From: Zantedeschia hybrid cultivar
Taxonomy: Eukaryota; Streptophyta; Magnoliopsida; Alismatales; Araceae
Direction of reading: 5' to 3'
Assembly: GCA_030544215.1 (NCBI GenBank)
Contig: JARZZO010000008.1
Span: 22,026,614 to 22,090,613, forward strand
DNA: 64,000 bases
Position 1 is the stretch's first letter. Every line of letters starts with the position of its first letter. Shown piece after piece: positions 33,101 through 46,400 of the stretch. The notes under the pieces are model-generated. The model was not told where the DNA came from, searched no databases, and worked only from the letters and a program-made list of their open reading frames with translations. Position numbers and translations under genes: made by a program.

Positions 33101-36100
33101 TAGCCTCAAAAGAAAAAGTCCTCCCAAACACTCTGCTTGCAGTAAGCCTCCCGCAATGATTGGACAGCCTAATTTTTTTCTTTTATTCTTTCTAAGAAAA
33201 TTCCTTAACTGTTAGCCAACCCCAATACTCCCATGATTTTCTGGGCACTGAAGGCACATTGCTTTGAAAGAATGCTGTATGTTGGGAGTGGACATCAAGC
33301 ATGGAAAGGATCGGAGATTGGGCACAGATTGGTCTGGCGGAGGCTGACCCTCCCTTGTTCACATGGCTCATGAAAAATTCAAAAAATATCAAATTTTTTC
33401 TTAAAAAATAGAAAAGATGCTTACAATGTTGGGAAAATTACCTGTATACACCTATATTCTTTAAAAATAACCACTGTCCCTACCTTTAAAGAAATACCCG
33501 TATACCCCCACAATCTTAAAATTCTTTATGTAATACCCCCACCGTCAACAGCTGTTCACATGAGTCAACCCTAGGTGAGTTAAACACATGAAATGGCTGA
33601 CTTACCCCTTAGTTTGAAGCAACTTAACCTTGTCCTCCTCCTTAACTACGCCTGTCACAAGCTTGCTAGCTACCTGCGACCACCGCCTCACGCTCGGCAG
33701 CAAGGAATTCATATGCAGCATCTACCTCAAGTCCAGCCTTAGCGACAAGACCTGCGCCACTCCCTTCATCTTCTAGGCTGACCACGAGGCCAAGCTGGCT
33801 TCCGCCATCACCGATGCCCAGGAGCACATGTTCGCCGCGATGATGCCATGCTCGCCAAAGCCCGGGCTGCCTCTGAGTGCATCGATGCCATCGTCCTCTC
33901 CTGCTGCACGTTCAGTCCCTCCCCTTCCCTCTCCTCCCTCCATAGAAAACTTACAACCTTAGTGGGCATGGGGTGCAAGTGCCGACACAGCCTTCGTTGA
34001 CCTTGCCACGCACGTTGAATGCCTCATGGCAAGTCTGCCATGTGATTGTCATGGTCACCAAGTCCAGCAGCTTCAATTGATACTCCGGCGACAACCGCTC
34101 CATGCTTATCACGAATTGTATAATCTGGGTGGGCAGTGCTGTGACCATGCTCATCAACAACCCAGGACGTTGAGGAAGCACCAAGATGTAACTGCTTTAC
34201 GCACCCACCATGGCATGGACGGCCTACCCCGTGGCGTACCAAGAGGACACCAGCAGCAACGTGGGCATCGTGCTGAACATGTTTGCGCATCCACACATTG
34301 AGCATTAGACCACCTGCTTGACGGTGGCAACCTGCGCATCAAACCTCATCCATGTGGCCAGGGAGGGTCTACCCATGCGTACACATACTGGCCCCATGTG
34401 TGCTGCCATTGTCACGCTGCTTGCCTCTAACTATGCCTTTGTGGTAGCACAGGTAACATCGCTGAGGGGGGAGGGCAGGCGGGCCAAGCCATGTGTGCCC
34501 AACTTCACAACATTGATTGAACATGTTTGCATACCCATGGGGGGGAAGGCAGTGATTGCGGCCGTGGGAAGGGTGATGAGGTTGTACAAGGGGGTTACGA
34601 AGCCATTTACATTGCAGCTAGGAGCCATCGCCATGACACACACTCAAGCCAACCATTCTTCCCTACATAAGCCCTCCATGCTTAAGCTACAGCCCTGCAT
34701 AAGTCGCCGTTGAAGAGAGTGGCCGCCTGTGCTTACCGACTCTCCCCCTGCCATTGAAGAGAATGGCGGTCGGAGCCTACCAACCTTCCCCTCCCGTTGA
34801 AGAGGGTGGCCACCTGGCCGCTGGTGCATACCCACCTTACCCCCAGCCTCGCATAATCAGCCATTGAAGAGAGTGGCTCGGCGCCTACCGACCTTCACCC
34901 CAAGTCCAAGGCTTAATCTGCTAAGGAGCATCCAGTTATTGGGGGTAATATCATAATATCCCATTGCCGTTTGCTCCATTAGAGAATAAGCCAAGGAATA
35001 TTCACCATCCTTAAACCTCATGTGTAAACTGACCAATAGTTTAAGATTCTAGGGGTATATGGGATGTTTTCTTTAAGGTAGGGGGTATAGTGGTCAACTT
35101 TAAAGATATAGGGGTATACAAGTAATTTTCCCTACAATTTTTTAGACAATTTGAAGGAAAAAGATTCCTACTAGATCCCAACACTCAAAATTTATATTCC
35201 TTTGCCACACTTGCATACTTATCCTTCAAGAGAAGTATCACAAAACTTTATAATTCCATGGAAGGCAGGATTGACATGGATTAAATTGGTGTTTGGACCT
35301 AACCTAGATCTCTCCTATCAGATTCTTTATTATTATTGTTTATTTGGCTTATTTGGAGAAATATGGGTCAATTTTATTTATTTTATTTTTGGGCTATGAG
35401 AGCTTGGGATTAGGCTATTAGCCCTCAGGGAGTCCGAGGCTTCGGATCAGGCGAAGATCCGAGTATATGACCTCTCTCCACTGACCTCGGTCAGTGTTAA
35501 TTACGTCGAGTAACCGCCCGATAACCCTTGATTAACCGTCCGTTGATGCCCTTGTAACATGCAACACTACTACTACACGCAACACATGCATATGAAGATA
35601 TGTTTTAGGCTAAGTCCTTGGCCTTGCCCAAATTTAGGATGTATTTATAATTGGTTGGGAGACTTTTTAAAAGGTTTTGGATTGACTCCAAGTTATCTGG
35701 ATTGATTCCAAGTATTCTAAACCCATAAGGGTATTTTGTAATTATGCAAAGTTGGAGAGTATAGGAGTATTATGGTCACTTTAGTGTGTGATTTGAGTTT
35801 TAATGATTTAGGAAGGTTTCAAAACCTTAGCAAGTATTTTATAGTTATTTTAAGTATGTTTGGGTTATAAGGGTATTTTGGTAATTTTACTCCAAATTGG
35901 ATTTCTAGGTTTAAAGTCTATTTTTATATTTTTGTGTATTTTATGGAATTTTCACTTATTTTTATTACATTGAGGGTATTTTGGTAATTTTACCCGTCTT
36001 TTTGAAGTTTAGAGGGTATTTTGGGCATAGGAGAGATTTTGATATTTTTTAAGAATTTTCTGTGATTTTTACAGATTTTTACTCTGGGTGAGGGTATTTT

Positions 36101-37401
36101 TGTAATTTCATTAAGTTCTGGGGGGCATTTTTGGTCATTTTGGAAATTTTATATATTTTTAGATTTGGTTCTCTGTTTTTTACTGAATTTTACTGGTTTC
36201 TTATTAATTTTACTGGTTTTTATTAATTAGTTGAGTATATGAAGGATATTTAAGTCATGTTTTTGGGTTTATGTAATTTACAGATTTGGTTTCTGATTTT
36301 TTATTTTACTGATTTTTACTGAACATTTCTGATTTTTATGTTGATTTTACTGATTTTAAATAATTTTCACAGATTTTATTAATTAATTAAGCATGAGGGA
36401 TATTTAAGTCATTTTTTTAACTTAAGTATATTATTTTATGTCTCAATGTTTCATTATTGAGTTTTGATTATGAGTCTAGGTTTAGTTATACGTGGGGTGA
36501 GGCCAATGATATTTTAGAGTATTTAATTATGTACTTATGCATTTTAATTGGTTATTAAACTAATTAATAATTTAATTATGTATGTAAAAATATACTAACA
36601 TAATTTTACTTAAGTAATAGGTTTATGAAAACATATACACACATATGCTCAAAGAACAATATTGGTATTTCATTCATCATTTTGGCATAATCCCGCCTTA
36701 TAGAACAATGATTTACAACATAAATTCGGCAGAGTTTCTCCTAGGAAAACCTTAGGAAAAACCCAGAAATGAAGCCTCCTCCACGCGCGCTGAACTTGTG
36801 GAAAAAACACCAAGCTCGGTCTTATCCCTTGGGGGGAATTTATAGGCCTTGAGGGCCCTAACCGGTGGGGGTACCCACCGTGAGATTTTGAGGTGGGGGG
36901 TGCCACTAGAGGTTTTGATGGTAGGGATACCCACCGTTGGTTTTTTGAGGTGGGGGGGTACCCACCATTTTCTTTTCTTAGGAGAGGATAGAGAGGAGAG
37001 AGAGGGAGTGGGGGGGTCCGGTGGGCACCCCCACCGGTTGGGAACCGGTGGGGGGTGCCACCGGTTCGACCCCCCCACCGGTTTGGGCAACAATCGGATT
37101 GGCCGATTCGATCGAATTTGAGCCATTCTGATCCAATCCCAAGCCCCGATCCACCGTTCTAGGTAGAGGATTGGCTGGATCGAGCGGGATCGGTCGATTC
37201 TCGCTCGGATCGGCCCCTGGATTGGCTGGATCAGAATGACTCATTCGGCCCTGGATCAGCTGGACTTGGGCTAACCGAAGAAGAAGAAGAAGAAGAAGAA
37301 GAAGAAGAAGAAGAAGAAGACGCTGCTGCCTCGACAGTCAAGTACCACTGACGCTGTTGCTGTTGTAGCCACCCCTAGAAGAAGAGGAGGAAAACGACGA
37401 C

Positions 37402-37432
<31 letters not shown>

Positions 37433-40400
37433 AAGACGATGAAGACACCACCGCTGCTACCTCATTGCCACCGCCTCATCGTCGCCGCCGTTTCAGCCTT
37501 GCCGTGGTCGCCGCCGCCTTGTTCTTCTTCTTTTCCTCCTCCTCCCCTTCTTTTCTCTGCCGAAGGCCATAGGATTAGGATTGGGAACGGGTCAGGATCC
37601 AGGGCAATATAAATGTTAGTAAAATTGCAAAAAAGTCCATGGACAACTATCCATTGATATGTAAAATATTAGAATCACAGACCGGCCTGGATCGCTGTGG
37701 ATCGGGCTGTATCGGATTGGGATCGGCGATCCGGATCAGCCCAGGGCCGACCGATCCATGCCAGATCCATGATCCTGCCTTGATGAATTCACACTCCAAA
37801 TTGATGAATTATTTGCGTCTAAGGTGATCATCATTCGACACAAATATCAATTTTGTGTGTTATCAATGTACCAACTTCCAAGTACAAATACGGAAGTGTA
37901 ACAGGAGTCAAAAATTACAAGGCTACAAGAATCTAATATAATGATACCTGCAACAAACAAACATACAAGAAGTCATTAGGTAGTCTTCATTGGAGTTTAT
38001 TCAATTGCCATGGTGATGGCATATCATTCAAGACATTCAAACACTTCACCATGGCTTAAAGCCATGATGGTGACCGCATCCAATAGGCTCTTGTGCCATG
38101 ATGAAGTCGTTCGAGTGCCTTCTTTGGAGCAAAGAAAAGAGGAGAGTGAAAGAGAGAGCTAGAGAGAGAAAGAGGGTACTTAGAGAGGGAGAGGAGTGTG
38201 AACTGAGAATGGATTGGGAACTTGGGATGGGTGTGGGAAATGGCCAAATGGGGGCTGGTTATAGGCCCCAAGCCATCCCCAAACCTCCAAGTAGCTGTTG
38301 GAGGCCCTCTCCAATGGCTAGTCAAACTAGGTGTTGGTGCCCAAACAGCCCGGCTGATCCTAGCCAATCCTAGCATATCCAGCTCTGGATCAGTATGGGC
38401 ACTGTCTGTGCCTGGGCTTGGAGTGGCGACCTAAGTCCGAAAAGATATGTGTGAGGCCTTCACGTTGAGTGTCTTGGTGCTGTAGAACTCTGATATATTT
38501 GCAAAAATTTTTTTAAGCATGGTCTCGGTGTCGCTAGCAGCATTAGACTGCTGCACCGTCTGCCAACCACTTGGGCTTTTCCAAATGAGACTGTGACAGT
38601 TGGTATCAAAAAGCACTCTTAACTCATTGTCATTTGGGTTAGAGCGGGGTGTGCTGCTATTGATGGTGATGGCTGAATTGGCACTACCCATTGTTTCCCA
38701 TGCGTGGACCTGGCAAGTCCATGTTCAGCATCTAAAGCATGAGCCAACTAGAGCATAGGTCTACTCCCGGCCAATCCAGCACACCTTGGTCATCAACTAG
38801 TAATAGGTTATCTATTTTTATCATCGGCTCATCTCTTCTTTCCTTGGATTCAATGCTGTAATTAAGTTTTGGTTATGCACTGGTTCTTCTCGGAGAGCTC
38901 ACCATGCACGGGCATTTCATTTAATCATAGGCTGTTCAACGGTCATGGTTTTAGTTTCTAATTTATGATCTTGATCACAAAAAAATATGGCATTTCTGAT
39001 ATATAGAAGCATTAAGTGCTTAGCTATCAAAGAAAACTTATTTATCAATTAACTTTATCCAGTAGTGCCATAAATACATGCATAAATAGAATACTGTTAA
39101 TTTTTTTTTTGCACGAATGCAGCTTAGTGACGAAATTTTGCATTTCTTATGTTCACAGGCAAGGGGCCTTAGCAGGCAGGGGGCAAAGACCTGACATTGA
39201 AAGAAAGGCACCAAGAGAATCTAGAGCCATTCCAGCACCTGATGCAAATGCTGAACTAGCTGCATCAATACAGGTAAAATTGGTTCTTCCGGCAAATATT
39301 GTTTCTTTTCTTCTTTCTGTTTTCTGGTGATCATGACCATCTGTTATTTTCATCTTGTTGTAAACTTTTTTTTGAGAAGATGGTCATATTATACCACCAA
39401 TTTTATTAAATAAACAGAGGTAGTGCAATTGGGTGGTGAGGTGAGAAACCTCAACCACACCTACAGAACAAATAAAAAAAGACACTACATCTTGTTGTAA
39501 ACTTTAGCAGCAAGTTTTTACTTGCTTATTGATTATGCATTTCTGTACTATTGTTCTTCTCTATTAATTTTTGTTTGTTGTCATATTTGGGCTACTTCTC
39601 TATTGTTTGATTCTATCTTATGTCCTAGAGCTAGGAGACACTTTGATATTCTTCATGAACTATATATAAGAGGGACTACCTAGTCTCCCTCCCATGCACC
39701 AAAGATTGATTTAAGTCCTTGGAGATTATCTGATAGGCGTTAAGGAAAGCAAGAAGCTTCTGTGCATTTGCTTGCCTCAATGGAAAACATTATTGGAAAT
39801 GTTCCATGAATGGATCATTTTTTTTACTTTAAAGTCATTTTTTTCTTTTTACATTTTTATATGCATAGACCCTATCTACATGTATCTAGTATACAACAAT
39901 GCTAGCCCCCAATGACTCAATTTGGTATACAGTTCTAAGATTTCTTATGTTGCATCTTAAGCATAAATTATTGAGAGGTAAGAATACTTAGCATTGATCT
40001 CATAAATCAATAAGTATGGTTCTTAATCTTGGTATATAGTTATCCAGTAGTTTGTATATATTTTACAATGATTAGTGTATCTTACAACTTTTTGAAATGT
40101 ATAAGACCGACTAAAAACAACCACGTCACTAGTGAGGTGCTTGCTTCAGTGATTAAGCGCTCTGCCTAGGTAGTGGGGTGTTTAGCATCTTGTCCTGCCC
40201 AGGCATTTTTAGAACTTCATCCCTGGGTGTGTTGCAGCCTTGCCTATCGACACACTAGGTGACTCATCCAATATGAGAAAGATATTCATCTTAACTTGTC
40301 CATTGTTTGGCATTGTGAAGAAGATCATAAATCTAGCCTTTGGTTAAGATTGTCAATAGGTTGGGACAAGCAAGCACATTATTGGTGCGAATGTGTGTCA

Positions 40401-43400
40401 TCATTGTTGGGGAGAAGTAATTGACTATAGTTGTTGATGCATCCGGAACTGTGGTTATGGATGTGAGTATTGACTAGGATATGTTGTAGAGCGTCCAACT
40501 CTTAACCTATTGGTTATCCCCCCAAAAAAAAAAAACTTAACGTATTGACTATAAGTGGAGAGGCCCATTTTCTTATGAACATACAATTTTAGCCACCAAT
40601 GTGCACTTAGCATCCTCCCTCACATCCAAGCTGAGATTGGAGAGCCCAACACATGGGAGGCATGGAGGATGGAGTCATAATAGGAGTAAGAGAGAAGACA
40701 TCTTATTGGGTATAACTAGGGTGTGATAACATGTTAGAGCATCCAACGTATTGACTATAAGTGGAGAGGCCCATTTTCTTATGAACATACAATTTTAGCC
40801 ACCAATGTGCACTTAGCATCCTCCCTCACATCCAAGCTGAGATTGGAGAGCCCAACACATGGGAGGCATGGAGGATGGAGTCATAATAGGAGTAAGAGAG
40901 AAGACATCTTATTGGGTATAACTAGGGTGTGATAACATGTTAGAGCATCCAACTTATAACTGTTTTGTTATGAATGCAAAGGCACAATTTTTTATAAACA
41001 CAATTTTATTTATACACAACCAATGTGGGACCTAGCATGCTACTGAATCAAACCACCAACCTAAAACTTGAGTTAGTGGGTGGAGACGTGCATAACTCAT
41101 AAAGGTGTGGAGTGGGTTACAGGTGCCCAGTATGGGTCTGAGCGACTTTCACCAATACTCCCTTGTGATGAACCAAAGCAAAATCATATGGCAAATTGTG
41201 CTTCCTAAAATTGTGAGGTGAAACAATGGAGAACCAAGAGAGCGAACTTGCTTTGATACCATGTTACTAAATCGAACGACTAACCCAAAAATTCATGTTA
41301 GTGGGTGTAGAGGTCCAAAACTATTGTAGGCCTAGAGTGGCGCATGAAAACCTGATGTGGGACTAAATGGCTTTCGCCAACACGACCAAATATGTTATGA
41401 GGGATGCTATATGTGCAAAGTTTAAACTGAAATGGAGGAGGCAAGGATAATTATAAACTGAGAAATTTGCACTCTTATGTTTGGTATATGGCCCTTAGGA
41501 GCATAAGGCTGTGTTTGCCTTGCAAAAGTAAAAGCTTAGGGATTATCCAAGCTCATCAAACATAGTTATAGATCAAATTTTCAGGCTAAGGCTGTTATTG
41601 GGCATTCTAATTTACTTTTTGAGAGTATTTGTAATTTTTTTTTTTGTTTCCCAATATGAGACTAATCTGGTTCATCCCTGCTCCAGCCCCTAGACACAGT
41701 GAAGGCTCCACTCCGACTCTACTCTACGTAGCCTGTAGTGACCCAGTCACGAGCCATACCCAGCCTGTAGTGACCTAGTCACGAGCCAAGTACAAGAAAA
41801 GGACTACCTACATAATAAATGAAAGTAGAGTCACCATGGTGTGTAGTCTCCACTCTGTCTAGGGGCTGGGGCCGGGATGAAGTAGATTAGTCTTTATATT
41901 GGAAAGTGAAAAAGTTGTTGGGCCATATATGAAGGATTTAGATCCATAACTTTTGAGGTGCCTCTTAGGGAAAAAGCCGTGCGGGCTTGGCCTACAGAAG
42001 ACAATACTTTGTAAGGATTGGATTGAGTAGGACTTGTGCAGTATGGTATGGATTGGCTTAGGGACGAACTTCATGGAGTCAATGCGCTTTATTGACCTAG
42101 TCACAAGTTGGGTAGGAGAAAAGAGCTATTTGTACGAAAGGGGTACTTGCAGAGTTAAGTTGGAGTGGAGTTGCCACAATGTGGAATCACCATTGTGTCT
42201 TGGGGCTAGGGAGGGATGCACTAGAAAAAAGGAAAAAGAGTTATTGAGCTATATATACAGGGGGACCCATAACGAGGCATCTTTGGAGACAGTGTGCTTG
42301 TTACAAAGTGGAGAATACCACGCAAGGGTTGGTTCAGGTTGTTACAACATTTCATCTCTATGTAAACTTATGAGTCTTTATATAGGGGATGTTTCTTAAA
42401 CTATATGTACAGGAACCTCTGCGACTTGTGTGATATTGTGCAATGATTTACTGCACAAGCGAGGTCTCTGGTTCAAGTCCAGGATGGAGATATTCTGCAA
42501 CCTCATCATAGGAAAGTAGAACTGTTGGACACATGAACATCTATAAGAAAGTTGTTTTAGCAATTGCTCCCTGTCATCTCCATATTCAGAGATCAACCCC
42601 TCAATCTGATATTTATTTATAGCTCCTCATGATAAATCAAACCCCTTTTTTGAGCCCCCCCCCCCAAACAACAACAACAAAAACCTGAAGGGCTTATTGT
42701 TGAGTGTATTTTTTTTGGCGTGTTTTTTTTTTTGGAGGGGGAGGGAAGTTGCCAAATAGAATGTGGCTGTGATGGTTGTTTTTCTCAAGATTCGAAATTA
42801 TAGGGGTTAATCCGTAAATGCGATAGATTCTTGGGGATAAATTTCTAAAAAACCCCATAAAAATCCAAATGGCTACCATGGAGTTATATTTATGCTTTTC
42901 ATTCTGTCCTTCATATAGGCATCAGGATGGATGGGGTGTCATGCCAACTCGTCATTTGCAGTGCTGATTTGGTGTTATTATGTTTTTTACATAGTCTAGT
43001 TATATATTCGGATGGTCACTATATAGTTCTTACATGGACTTAGCACAAATTGGACTGAAGTTATTGCTGATATCAATTTCAATTATTTGTATGCCTCAGT
43101 CTTTTGACAGTTGACATCTTATAGAATTTGTTGAATCCCATTTGGCTTCAACATTATCCATTTTTGTTTTCTGATCTTTAATACAGAAACGGCAAGCGCA
43201 GCCCCCCTCAAAAAGTAGAAGCGAGAAATTTAGTACACAACATGAGGATGTCGCTTCCGGCTTCCCATTCGAACCTAGACAAGGGTCTGTATTAGAAGCG
43301 GCTGAAGATTCTCAAAGTCAATTTCCTAATAGAGCTTCATACTCGGGACCTTTAGTTCACCGAGATCAGTGGGCAAAGGCACGTAAAGATGATGAGACTC

Positions 43401-46400
43401 CAAAGGCTTCTGCTGTGACTAATTTATCAGCCTTGGCTGGCTTAATGGAAGCAAGAAGGAATGCATCAGTAAATGACAGCAGAGAAAAGTACAGTTCCCA
43501 ACTGGAATCTGCAGGTTTAACAGGTAGACTGTCAGAATCCAGGACGGAGGTAACAGATTTGACAAGAAAATGTGATCAAATATATTATTCCCATGTTTCT
43601 GGTTCTCAACGGAAAGAAGATGAAAAGAGCAGCAACAAGGACCAGGAATTGGTGAGTAGTGTCTACCATGCTCTTCGAGATTCTTTTGAAGAAAATGATG
43701 ATTTATATTTTAAGGGGATTCTAGGTGTTTTTAATTGTTTAATTTGGATTTCTCCCAATGCAATTGACATTTTATGGCTTGCAAGCTGGATACTCTGCAC
43801 TGGCCTGGGCTCTGTTAATCACGTCGTGTTGATGGGTGAACCCCCTTTGGTTTTAACTACATGGAATGATGCCCTAGATGGAACAAACTGCACAATGTGC
43901 GAATCTAGTCCTAAAAAAGTTGAATTAGATCAAGCCCAGAAGCCCTACAATTACCTGGATAGAGTTTTACAGGGTTATAGAATGTTTTGAGGAGTTTTGG
44001 GATGATTTTAAGTGTTTTAGGCTTGAAGGGTATTTAGGTAAGTTTGCGAGGTTTCAGGGTTAGAGCATATTTTGATCATTTTGGTGTTGGATACCCTTTG
44101 ATGAGTTAGGGTGGTTTTGAAGTCCCTGCTTATGTTCTCAAGTCATGTTGAGTGTTTTAAGTTCCAAGTATAAATTAGTAATGTAGGAAAATTGAGGTTT
44201 CAGGATTGCTCTTGGAATTTCAGGTGATTTTAGGGTTTAGGGAAATTTAGGGAGATTATCTGTTATTCTAAGTGATTCTATCAATTTTATGGTCATTTTG
44301 GTAGTTTTGCATTAACTTTAGGGTTTAGAGAATATTTTGGTTATTTTTAGGTGGTTCCTAAGTTTTGGGGACATTTTGGTCATTTTGGTAAAGTTACAAG
44401 GCTTGGAGGGCTTTTGATTTTTTAAGCTGAATTTTAGGTCTCGATGGGTATTTGGTCATTTTAGTCAGAGTTTATAGGTTGGATGGTGTTCATGTCATCT
44501 TGATCGATTTCTTAGTAGTGGTGGCTGGTGGATTTTTCTTTGGGGGACAATACAAGTGTATGATCTTTTCAAAAATACAAATGTGTGATTTTTTTTATGT
44601 AAAAGATAATACAATATAATTTGATTATAAAATTATTTTAAAGTAAAGTGTTTGACATTTTTTTTGAAGTGAAATTCTCTATTTTCAATTGCAATCATTT
44701 ATTTTCAATTTTACACTTTCTTTTTGGATTGGATGTGTTTTCTTCAAGTCGTTAAATGCTGATTGATAATGTTTGAGACTCTAGATCTTGATGGATTCAT
44801 CAAGTACTGAAATCAACCCAAGGTGAGTAACACTTGCTGCACCGTGGTGCTTTCAAAGTGTTTTTTTTTTTTTGGGATTTTTTTTAATGTTAGCCCTACC
44901 ATGCTCCGCATGTCTGTATAGCCTAATTTTCGATTGGACAATCTGAAAAATTCTAAAAAATAAAAAACTGAGCCTCGGTGAAAAACACCCTTAATGGGCC
45001 GAGCCTAATAACAGTTTTTGCTTTTCGGGCTTGGTTTTTGATTTTGTAGAATTTTTTGAGTCGTCTGATCAGAGATGGGATGTACGGTCATGTGGGGCAT
45101 GGTGGGGCTGATCTTAAAAAAATTTCAATTTTGTTTCGTTTATGTGCACCGCTGTGCAGTGCAGCAAAATCCATATGGTGCAGCAAGTATTACTCATCCA
45201 AGGTAGATTGACAAATACCTCCAATGTCGTTGAGTCAAAATTCAAGATACATGTTTATCATTGTTTTTGTGAAAAGAATATGTTTTATAATCAATCGAGA
45301 AACGAACTCTAGGGAACAACTGAATTCTCATTTACTGCCATAATATAGCTGGACTACTATTATGAGATTAACAAGAGGCACATAGGTGTGGTGTTGTTAC
45401 CTGTGAGACTCTCCTGCTTGTTTGGCTTGTTGATATTATTCTTTTGGTTCTTTTCATTTAGAAGTTCTTCAAAAAATGCTCACAGTGGTAATCAGCTTTG
45501 GTCAGTTGAGTGAGAGCTGCGAGCAGCAAGTCTTGAACTTGGAAAATGATAGTTGTTGTAGAGAATAGGTAAGAGTCCACTAGGGGAGTAGTGGTTTCTT
45601 AAACAAGTGTAGAACTGCCATATTTTTAGGAGATTTTGTTAAGGATTAGAATGAAGTTGGAATCTTGGATTGTGTGTAAGAGGAGGCCCAGTGATACATG
45701 GGTCTCCTATGTGGGGAGTTTGCGGAAAGCTCTCCCATGGTATTTCAAAACTTTAGGGGCCCAAGTTTCTCATCTGGGCCCCTCTTGCATCTACCTCTCT
45801 TAATAAGGCTTTGGCTGCATTCTAGTTTACCTCAAGTCCTAAGGTCTAAGAGCATTATAGTCATTTCAGGTTAAGGTGAGGGCTTAAATGATGTTCAAGT
45901 TAAATCTTAATTCAAGATAACCATGTTAAATCTTGGGTTAGAGTGGGAGATCCATGGGCATATTAGGCATTTAGTTAAATTATTAAGGTCATGGGTATTT
46001 GGAAAATTAATTCATGAAGGTTCAGGATGCCTCAAGAAGTCGGCTAAATTATGAGGTCAGGTGTAGCTTTGGCATTTGGGTGAATCATGGGAGTGCATGG
46101 ACCATTATCTAGCTTTATGGCCATAAAATTTGGTTAAGCCCTGAACTAAGTTCATTAAGTAATGACACTGTCCTACAAACGATCTGCCCTTAATGGATAT
46201 TTGTTAAGGTAGTAAAAGGCCATGGACCCAAGATGATCCATTAACCATTATAATCTATATCCTTTAGTGAGCTCAGGTTGGGCCCACCCATGAGCCATTA
46301 TGAATCCGTCAAGGACACAAGAAAAATCCAAATCCCTAATGGGTTTCTGTGAACCCGGTAAGGATCCATAAGCAATCCACAACCACAAGCATGAAGCCAT

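Larger units (their letters stand above)
33431..35132. mobile_element. Mutator-like element (Pack-MULE) carrying a decayed KCS copy
   Basis: The ends GGGAAAATTACCTGTATAC (33431 on) and the reverse complement of the right end GGGAAAATTACTTGTATAC are the start of roughly 95-bp terminal inverted repeats, about 80% alike by eye. The flanks TACAATGTT (33422-33430) and TACAATTTT (35133-35141) match at 8 of 9 bases, the 9-bp duplication expected of MULEs. No transposase is present; the interior holds host gene sequence, which defines a Pack-MULE. It lies inside intron 5 of the kinase gene. Confidence 0.82.

Noticed and set aside
34024..34305. 93-aa minus ORF
   Set aside because: Antisense shadow of the KCS pseudogene in the MULE.
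42421..42500. A functional tRNA gene
   Set aside because: Only the T-arm half is tRNA-like; no acceptor stem or D-arm can be formed.
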